This document shows, piece by piece, positions 58,632 through 64,000 of a stretch of 64,000 nucleotides of DNA; position 1 is the stretch's first letter; every line of letters starts with the position of its first letter. The stretch spans positions 2,046,001-2,110,000 of the forward strand of contig NZ_CP071238.1 of NCBI RefSeq assembly GCF_017299535.1, given 5' to 3'. The translations under genes were made by a program, and so were the position numbers. The notes under the pieces are model-generated. The model saw nothing but the letters and a program-made list of their open reading frames with translations, was not told the origin of the DNA and made no database searches. Source of the stretch: Serratia marcescens subsp. marcescens ATCC 13880. GTDB taxonomy: Bacteria > Pseudomonadota > Gammaproteobacteria > Enterobacterales > Enterobacteriaceae.

Positions 58632-59730
58632 CGGCCAGCACCACCTCCCAGCTTTCGACCCAGGTCACCGCCATCTTCTGATTGAGCGAGTGATCGACGT
58701 CCGGATCGTCTTCGTTGAAGAACTCGCTGACCATCACCGTTTTGCCATTCTCCAGCTCGACCACCGACTCCAGCGTCATGCCTTTGTAGTTGCGCTCGCG
58801 CACGTACCCGATCAACCCGTCGTGCTGCGCGCTGTCGTTCACTTCTTCCACCCGCAGATCTTCCGGGCGCAGCAGCACCTTCAGCTTTTGGCCCGGCTCC
58901 ACCGGCAGATCGGCGTAGATGTCGCACTCGCGGCCCTCGACGTTGGCGCGCACCCGCTGCGGATCGAGGCGTTGCAAAACCACCGCGTCGAAGATGTTGA
59001 TCTCGCCGATGAAGCTGGCGACGAACAGGTTCTTCGGCTCTTCGTAGATCTCACGCGGCGTGCCGTCCTGCTCGATGCGGCCTTCGCGCATCACCACGAT
59101 GCGATCCGACATGGTCAGCGCTTCTTCCTGATCGTGGGTAACGAACACGAAGGTGATGCCCAGTTTGCGCTGCAGCGCTTTCAGTTCGTTCTGCATCTGC
59201 TTGCGCAGCTTGTAGTCCAGCGCCGACAGCGATTCGTCCAGCAGCAGCACCTTCGGTTTGTTGACCACCGCGCGGGCGATGGCCACGCGCTGCTGTTGGC
59301 CGCCGGAGAGCTGCCCCGGCCGCCGCTTGGCGAACGCATCCAGCTGCACCATGCGCAGCGCCTCTTCCACGCGCGGCGTCAGTTCCGCCGCCGGCACCTT
59401 TTGCATGCGCAGGCCGAAGGCGACGTTGTCGAACACCGACATGTGCGGAAACAGGGCGTAGCTTTGAAACACGGTGTTGACGTGGCGATGTTCGGCCGGA
59501 ATGGCGGTGATGTCCTGGCCGTCGAGCGCGATGCGGCCCCGATCGGCGTCTTCCAGACCGGCGATCAGGCGCAGCACCGTGGTTTTGCCACAGCCGGAGG
59601 GGCCGAGAATGGTAAGGAATTCGCCGTGATTAATCGTCAGATCCAGATCGGCAATGATGGTTTTGCCATCGAACGCTTTGCTCAGGGCATGCAGTTCAAC
59701 AAGGGGAGTCGGAGAGGATGTCTCAGTCAT
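58615..59730 (-). CDS. potA: polyamine ABC transporter ATPase PotA
   Basis: A 371-residue ATPase with Walker [10 protein letters not shown], signature [14 protein letters not shown], Walker [13 protein letters not shown], and a C-terminal TOBE regulatory domain (about 290-360, [10 protein letters not shown]). It drives spermidine uptake via PotB/C and is first in the operon. Divergent from pepT, as in E. coli. Confidence 0.96.
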   Translation of the reverse strand: MTETSSPTPLVELHALSKAFDGKTIIADLDLTINHGEFLTILGPSGCGKTTVLRLIAGLEDADRGRIALDGQDITAIPAEHRHVNTVFQSYALFPHMSVFDNVAFGLRMQKVPAAELTPRVEEALRMVQLDAFAKRRPGQLSGGQQQRVAIARAVVNKPKVLLLDESLSALDYKLRKQMQNELKALQRKLGITFVFVTHDQEEALTMSDRIVVMREGRIEQDGTPREIYEEPKNLFVASFIGEINIFDAVVLQRLDPQRVRANVEGRECDIYADLPVEPGQKLKVLLRPEDLRVEEVNDSAQHDGLIGYVRERNYKGMTLESVVELENGKTVMVSEFFNEDDPDVDHSLNQKMAVTWVESWEVVLADEEIA

Positions 59731-60085
59731 TTATCGTATTACTCTATCCCGTGGGCTAATGCAGATAGAACCGCAACTGGAAAAGACTGCCGGAGCTTGC
59801 GGGATGCCCGCTGATCAAATGAAGCTCAAACCAGTTACGCCAATGGAAATTTTTCGAGCGCGCATGATAGACGCTGAATGCCGGAATTGAAAGCCGATCC
59901 GGCCCAGATGCCGCGTTTTTCATCATGATAGCGACAAATGACCCTGTGATGACAGCATTATTCCCCTCAGAAATCATCACAAAGGTTAATGATATTGGCG
60001 AATTCTGGTTAAAAATGACCTGACGCAATATTTGATCCTGATCGGTTCCGCATAATGAAACGCGATATTCTGAGGGGCCGCTACC
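59731..60085. promoter_or_regulatory. intergenic region potA / pepT
   Basis: 355 bp between divergent genes, AT-rich near pepT. It contains an FNR-like site at 60032-60045. The potA promoter should be in the left third, but no strong pair was seen. No gene or repeat is seen. Confidence 0.5.
60032..60045 (+). promoter_or_regulatory. putative FNR site before pepT
   Basis: TTGAT-CCTG-ATCGG matches TTGAT-N4-ATCAA at 8 of 10 positions, about 45 bp before the pepT start. pepT is known to be induced by FNR without oxygen in Salmonella. A clear -10 at the usual class II distance was not found (best TATTCT at 60066-60071). Confidence 0.5.
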
Positions 60086-61315
60086 ATGGACAAATTACTT
60101 GACCGCTTTTTCAACTACGTCTCTTTCGACACCCAGTCCAAAGCGAACGTAAAGCATGTGCCGAGCACCGACGGGCAGTTGAAGCTGGCGCGTGCGTTGC
60201 AGCAGGAAATGATCGCGCTCGGCTTCGAGCGGGTGTCGCTCAGCGAACACGGCTGCGTGATGGGCACCTGGCCGGGTAACGTCGCTTGGCCGGTGCCTGC
60301 GGTCGGTTTCATCGCCCATCTGGATACTTCGCCGGATTTCAGCGGCAAACATGTCAATCCGCAGATCGTCGAGAACTATCGCGGCGGCGACATTGCGCTC
60401 GGCATCGGCGATGAAGTGCTGTCGCCGGTGATGTTCCCGATCTTGCACCAGATGCTGGGGCAGACGCTGATCACCACCGACGGCAAGACGCTGCTGGGCG
60501 CCGACGACAAGGCGGGCATCGCCGAGATCCTCACCGCTATGGTGCGCCTGCGCGCGCGCAAAATCCCGCACGGCGACATCCGCGTGGCCTTCACCCCGGA
60601 CGAGGAGGTGGGCAAGGGGGCGCAGCTGTTCGACGTGGCGGCCTTCAATGCCGAATGGGCCTACACGGTGGACGGCGGCGGCGTCGGCGAGCTGGAGTGC
60701 GAGAACTTCAACGCCGCCTCGGTGACGATCAAAATCCTCGGTAACAGCGTGCACCCCGGCAGCGCCAAGGGGGTGATGGTCAACGCGCTGTCGCTGGCCA
60801 CCCGCATTCATCAGGCGCTGCCGGCGGACGAAGCGCCGGAGACCACCGAAGGCTACCAGGGCTTTTATCATCTCAGCAGCATTAAGGGCAGCGTAGAGCG
60901 CGCCGAAATGCACTACATCCTGCGCGACTTCGAGCGTGAGGGGTTTGAGGCGCGCAAACGCAAGATGGTGGACATCGCTCGCGAGGTCGGCAAAGGCTTG
61001 CCGCGCGATTGCTATATCGAAGTGAGCATCGAAGACAACTATTACAACATGCGTGAACAGGTGGCGGAGCACCCGCACGTGATTGCGCTGGCGCAGCAGG
61101 CGATGCGCGACTGCGACATCGAACCGGTGATGAAGCCGATCCGCGGCGGCACCGACGGCGCGCAGCTGTCGTTCCGCGGCCTGCCGTGCCCGAACCTGTT
61201 CACCGGCGGCTACAACTACCACGGCAAGCACGAATTCGTGACGCTGGAGGGCATGGAGCAAGCGGTGGCGGTGATTATGCGCATCGCGGCGCTGGCCGCC
61301 GAGCGGGCGCGGTAA
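60086..61315 (+). CDS. pepT: peptidase T (tripeptidase)
   Basis: A 409-residue M20B zinc aminopeptidase that removes the N-terminal residue of tripeptides. Zinc ligands are visible in [11 protein letters not shown] (His and Asp), [14 protein letters not shown], and [14 protein letters not shown] (catalytic Glu), with YTVDGGG and [21 protein letters not shown] later. ATG at 60086 is preceded by GAGGGG. It marks the conserved potABCD-pepT neighbourhood; everything to the right is accessory. Confidence 0.96.
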   Translation: MDKLLDRFFNYVSFDTQSKANVKHVPSTDGQLKLARALQQEMIALGFERVSLSEHGCVMGTWPGNVAWPVPAVGFIAHLDTSPDFSGKHVNPQIVENYRGGDIALGIGDEVLSPVMFPILHQMLGQTLITTDGKTLLGADDKAGIAEILTAMVRLRARKIPHGDIRVAFTPDEEVGKGAQLFDVAAFNAEWAYTVDGGGVGELECENFNAASVTIKILGNSVHPGSAKGVMVNALSLATRIHQALPADEAPETTEGYQGFYHLSSIKGSVERAEMHYILRDFEREGFEARKRKMVDIAREVGKGLPRDCYIEVSIEDNYYNMREQVAEHPHVIALAQQAMRDCDIEPVMKPIRGGTDGAQLSFRGLPCPNLFTGGYNYHGKHEFVTLEGMEQAVAVIMRIAALAAERAR

Positions 61316-61614
61316 ACCCCTTCATTCCCCGGCCGGCTTGGCCGGCCCGCATTCCCTTTTCTGATCCACCCGGCGGGGCTCCGTGCACTCGCCGTTCTCT
61401 TATCGTTCCCTGCCTCACTGTTGTCCCCTTCATCATACAACCCGTGGTGAGGGGATCTCGTTATCCTCAGAGATAGAATGCTGGTTATGCATACAGGCTT
61501 GCTGTGTGCTTAACCGGTTTTACAGCTTCGGTGCGGTGAGCCCAGTGGCCAGGGAATGCTGGGGGAATGAGCGCTGTTAACCGCCATCAAACAGGACGTA
61601 AGAGGGTAACAATC
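61316..61614. promoter_or_regulatory. leader region of the S74/bacteriocin locus
   Basis: 299 bp between pepT and the S74 gene. GGCCGGCTTGGCCGGCC near 61330-61348 could end pepT transcription. A LexA-type box lies at 61481-61496 and a TAGAAT -10 directly before it. No other gene is seen. Confidence 0.5.
61474..61496 (+). promoter_or_regulatory. LexA (SOS) box over a putative promoter
   Basis: CTG-GTTATGCATA-CAG (61481-61496) is a full CTG-N10-CAG with an AT-rich palindromic core and ACAG on the right. TAGAAT at 61474-61479 directly precedes it and would be blocked by LexA. It lies about 120-135 bp upstream of the S74 gene. Colicin operons are typically controlled this way. Only one box was found; many colicins have two. 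Confidence 0.6.
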
Positions 61615-62754
61615 ATGGCAGAAGAAAAGAAAAATGCTCAGGTGATTAACGGCGTTAATGACGATATCGCCGAACTGAAATCGCTGTCTACACTGCGCCA
61701 GCGCGTGGTCAGCGACGGTGAAATCGTCTCCAAATCGGCCAATGGTTTTCGGCTGGCAAATGGCAATACCGGCGTGATGCTGCGTAATGATGGACGCGAT
61801 TTTTATGCGCTGACGACGCCGGGTGGCCAAGCGCTTAACGGACAGTGGAACACCCTGCGCCCGTTCTCGTTCAATTTGGCGTCTGGCCGGGTTGCACTGC
61901 GCAATGGGGTGGACATTTCCGGCGGGGCGATGGTCTCGCATGACGCGGGTATCTCCACCTCGACCACCGGCCCGATCCCGCTTATCAATGGACAAATCTA
62001 TAACTCCGCACCTTTAAAAAGTGATTTCACTAGCGGTAGTGTCACCACAACCATCATGTTGGGATCCCGCGTCATTCCGGGGAAGGATAACTTCGGGTTA
62101 ATTTCTTACCGCGACTGGCAGGGGAATTGGAACGAACTTCAAGTCAGAACTAACGCGGAACTTTCCGTCGGGCAATTGACCAAACGCAATTCTGACGGCT
62201 GGTTCTTTGCCAGCCCTCCTCAGAATGCAGATAGCAATAAAGAATCCCTTACCAAGGGATTGTACTTGCAAGCCCCGAATAACAAGCATGCCAATATTTA
62301 TCACCATGACCATGTGAAATACAACGAACTCGTTATCAACGTGGGCAATGGCGGTCGGAATAGTTGGTTCGTTTTCAAAGAAGATGGCTATGCCGTTACC
62401 GGCGGTGGCTGGAACAGCAGCTCCGACGTCCGCATGAAAACGGACATCACCCAAATTGCTGGCGCATTGGACAAGTTGGCCAATATCGGCGGCTACACCT
62501 ACCTCAAACAGGGCGTGCCGGAAGCCGGGGTGATCGCTCAGGAAGTGGAGAGCGTATTGCCGCAGTCGGTCACCCAAACCGAATTGAAGCTTAACGACGG
62601 CAGCGTGCTGAAGGATGCCCGGGGCATCAATATCAACGGCGTGGTGGCGCTGCTGGTTGAGGCGCTTAAGGAGGAGCGCTCACTTCGAGATGCCGAGCGT
62701 GAAGCATTTGAAGCTCGATTGGTTGCTTTGGAAAAAGCGATTGTGAACGCCTGA
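61615..62754 (+). CDS. phage tail-fibre-like protein with S74 intramolecular chaperone domain
   Basis: 379 residues from the ATG at 61615 (AGAGGGTAAC before it; an ATG at 61567 is rejected). Residues about 1-120 resemble tail-fibre shaft (AEEKKNAQVINGVNDDIAEL, then VSDGEIVSKSANGFRLANG); the middle (130-265) is a beta-rich binding part not recognised. From about 267 comes the S74 autocleaving chaperone: NSSSDVRMKTDITQIAGALDKL with likely cleavage at Ser270, GVIAQEVESVLPQSV, and a C-terminal coiled coil (345-379). The chaperone trims itself off after trimer folding. No other tail genes are near, so a phage remnant or a co-opted accessory of the bacteriocin 106 bp downstream is possible. Confidence 0.75.
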   Translation: MAEEKKNAQVINGVNDDIAELKSLSTLRQRVVSDGEIVSKSANGFRLANGNTGVMLRNDGRDFYALTTPGGQALNGQWNTLRPFSFNLASGRVALRNGVDISGGAMVSHDAGISTSTTGPIPLINGQIYNSAPLKSDFTSGSVTTTIMLGSRVIPGKDNFGLISYRDWQGNWNELQVRTNAELSVGQLTKRNSDGWFFASPPQNADSNKESLTKGLYLQAPNNKHANIYHHDHVKYNELVINVGNGGRNSWFVFKEDGYAVTGGGWNSSSDVRMKTDITQIAGALDKLANIGGYTYLKQGVPEAGVIAQEVESVLPQSVTQTELKLNDGSVLKDARGININGVVALLVEALKEERSLRDAEREAFEARLVALEKAIVNA

Positions 62755-62779
62755 TTAATATCGGTAGCGATAGTTTGCG

Positions 62780-62820
62780 CTGCGTGGTGCTCAGCGCTTT
62801 CGCCGGAGAGCACCACGCAG
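62780..62820 (+). promoter_or_regulatory. 13-bp perfect hairpin between S74 and bacteriocin genes
   Basis: CTGCGTGGTGCTC (62780-62792) and GAGCACCACGCAG (62808-62820) pair over all 13 bases with a 15-nt loop. A T-run is lacking, so it is either a weak terminator of the S74 gene or an mRNA structure before the bacteriocin ribosome site. Confidence 0.6.
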
Positions 62821-62860
62821 GCATTCACTTTACAATACGATGACGGAAAGGAACTCAATT

Positions 62861-64000
62861 ATGGGTGGATTTAATTACGGTGGTGGCAAAGGGGACGGCA
62901 CCAATTGGAGTAGTGAGCGGGGAAATGAACCGGCACCTGGCGGTGACTCTCAGGGTAATGGCGGAAGAGACAGCAGCAGCAGTGGGAACACCCAGGCGGC
63001 AGCCATACAGCGACAGATGAACGCCATTAAAAGTGACTCCTACGTTAATAATGTACTGAAAGAATTACAAAAAAAAGTGCGTGCGGTGGCGCCTTACGCA
63101 AAGGTTTACCTTTCAGGTGTTGATGATACCGGCAGAGTGCAGCTTCAGGTTGGCGAGATTAACCGTGCTGAAGAAGCGGCTGTGAGCCAGGCCTTGGCGT
63201 CAGTCCCTCAGGTTAAAAATGTACTAGGCATGGGATTCCCTAATGATGCCAAAGTCGTGTTTGGTGCGAATATTGATACTCCTCACCGCATCGGTAATTA
63301 TCAAGGTGTTCCTAACGGAAACAATAATGGCAGTAATTCTGCTGCCGAAGACAAGGCGTCACTGGCAACATATTCAGAGGTACTGAACGGTAAGATTCCC
63401 CCCGGATTCTGGCTTGATAATGACAGGGTCATGACCGAAGTTACGATAAAATATGAAATCAACGGTGGTGGAAAGGGAGGTGACCGTACAGGGTACAGGA
63501 AAAGTAACGCCGAGGTGCCTTCTCTGACAGCAGCCTATAAACAATTTAAGCAGGTAGAGCGGGAAGTGGCGGAAGAAGCGCGTCGAGCCGAAGAAGCCCG
63601 CAAGGCTGAAGAGACCCGCAGAGCCGAGGAGGCCCGAAAGGTGGAAGAGGCCCGCAGAGTCGAAGAGGCTCGTAAGGCTGAAGAGGCTCGCAAAGCCGAG
63701 GAAGCCCGTAAGGCTGAAGAGGCCCGCAAGGTGGAAGCAGCTAGAAAAGCGTTGTTCGCTAAAGCGGGTATTATGGACGCTCCGGCGTATACGCCGGAAA
63801 AGCTAAAAGCGGCCAATGCGGCGCTGGCGGCGGCAGGCGCCATGGTGCTCAACCGCGCCCCCGCCATGCTGCAGACGTCGATGGTCGGGCAAGGTGTGAT
63901 GACGACCACGAGCGAACTGGCCGGCTGGGCAGCGAGCGCATCGTGGCGGGCGGCCTACGAAGTCGGCAGTATACGCGCCGGCACCGCGGTCGCCGCCGGA
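62861..64000 (+). CDS. colicin-like bacteriocin, 5' part (Tol-dependent type)
   Basis: 380 residues in an open frame that runs off the right edge without a stop; ATG at 62861 follows AAAGGA. The N-terminus is Gly/Ser-rich and disordered, with DGTNWSSE at 12-19, which matches the TolB box of group A colicins (DGSGWSSE in E-type). Residues about 48-190 include a helix and an unknown domain (VYLSGVDDTGRVQLQVGEI). A 60-residue charged helix (238-297) built from hexads like AEEARK follows, then LFAKAGIMDAPAYTPEKL and NAALAAAGAMVLNRAP, typical of the pyocin-S/colicin translocation segment. The killing domain and immunity gene lie beyond the window. Confidence 0.75.
   Translation, partial: MGGFNYGGGKGDGTNWSSERGNEPAPGGDSQGNGGRDSSSSGNTQAAAIQRQMNAIKSDSYVNNVLKELQKKVRAVAPYAKVYLSGVDDTGRVQLQVGEINRAEEAAVSQALASVPQVKNVLGMGFPNDAKVVFGANIDTPHRIGNYQGVPNGNNNGSNSAAEDKASLATYSEVLNGKIPPGFWLDNDRVMTEVTIKYEINGGGKGGDRTGYRKSNAEVPSLTAAYKQFKQVEREVAEEARRAEEARKAEETRRAEEARKVEEARRVEEARKAEEARKAEEARKAEEARKVEAARKALFAKAGIMDAPAYTPEKLKAANAALAAAGAMVLNRAPAMLQTSMVGQGVMTTTSELAGWAASASWRAAYEVGSIRAGTAVAAG
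63572..63751 (+). repeat. ten tandem 18-bp units inside the bacteriocin gene
   Basis: Ten in-frame units of 18 bp coding for hexads such as AEEARK, AEEARR, VEEARR. Copies differ at third positions, so the repeat is old or has been drifting under selection for the same protein. A long straight charged helix is expected. Differences in copy number would change its length by six residues each. Confidence 0.85.

Noticed and set aside
61509..61522. Second LexA box (CTTAACCGGTTTTACAG region)
   Set aside because: Only the right half fits; the left CTG is missing at the needed spacing.
63572..63751. Tandem repeat array that could be taken as CRISPR
   Set aside because: Units are contiguous 18-mers without spacers and keep one reading frame inside the bacteriocin gene.

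Overview
The window is about 60% GC and carries a very dense set of genes typical of Enterobacterales. The order prs-ispE-lolB / hemA-prfA-prmC-sirB2-sirB1-kdsA, then mfd / lolCDE-nagK-cobB and potABC / pepT, together with the protein sequences, points to a chromosome of Serratia (S. marcescens group or a close relative). This assignment comes from recognising the genes and was not checked by a search.

Layout. 1-720: 5' part of a DcuS-type sensor kinase. 846-6702: a class I aldolase divergent from a ribose-type sugar ABC transporter with two paralogous binding proteins. 6842-11186: small metabolic and stress genes (SDR, NlpA lipoprotein, a secreted unknown, a universal stress protein, an ArsR/SRPBCC pair, a second ClpP-like protease). 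11192-19175: a chaperone-usher fimbrial operon (pilin, chaperone, usher, two-domain adhesin, second chaperone, winged-helix regulator) with a divergent LuxR-type regulator. 19183-19853: a deletion scar joining two gene remnants. 19907-25912: an RND efflux system with a decayed outer-membrane-factor-like ORF and a TetR regulator with two matching operators. 26209-40744: conserved housekeeping block, with one SulP anion transporter inside it and one (DauA) at its end. 40977-50819: UPF0303 protein, a palindromic repeat, a diguanylate cyclase, mfd, lolCDE and nagK. 50911-61315: cobB, the polyamine transporter and pepT.

Two places stand out. First, potD (51796-52839) is separated from potABC (56992-59730) by about 4.1 kb holding an RpiR regulator, a GH4 glycosidase and a Glc-family PTS EIICB. 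This looks like a glv-type alpha-glucoside cassette dropped into the pot operon; potD has a good sigma70 promoter of its own, and a perfect CRP site lies upstream of the PTS gene.

Second, the right end (61481-64000) has a LexA-type box, then a phage tail-fibre-like protein ending in an S74 intramolecular chaperone domain, then a 13-bp perfect hairpin, then the start of a colicin-like bacteriocin. The bacteriocin has a TolB-box-like motif, an 18-bp tandem repeat coding for a long charged helix, and a pyocin-S-like segment before the window ends. An SOS-controlled pair of a self-cleaving tail-fibre protein and a Tol-dependent colicin is the most unusual arrangement here.
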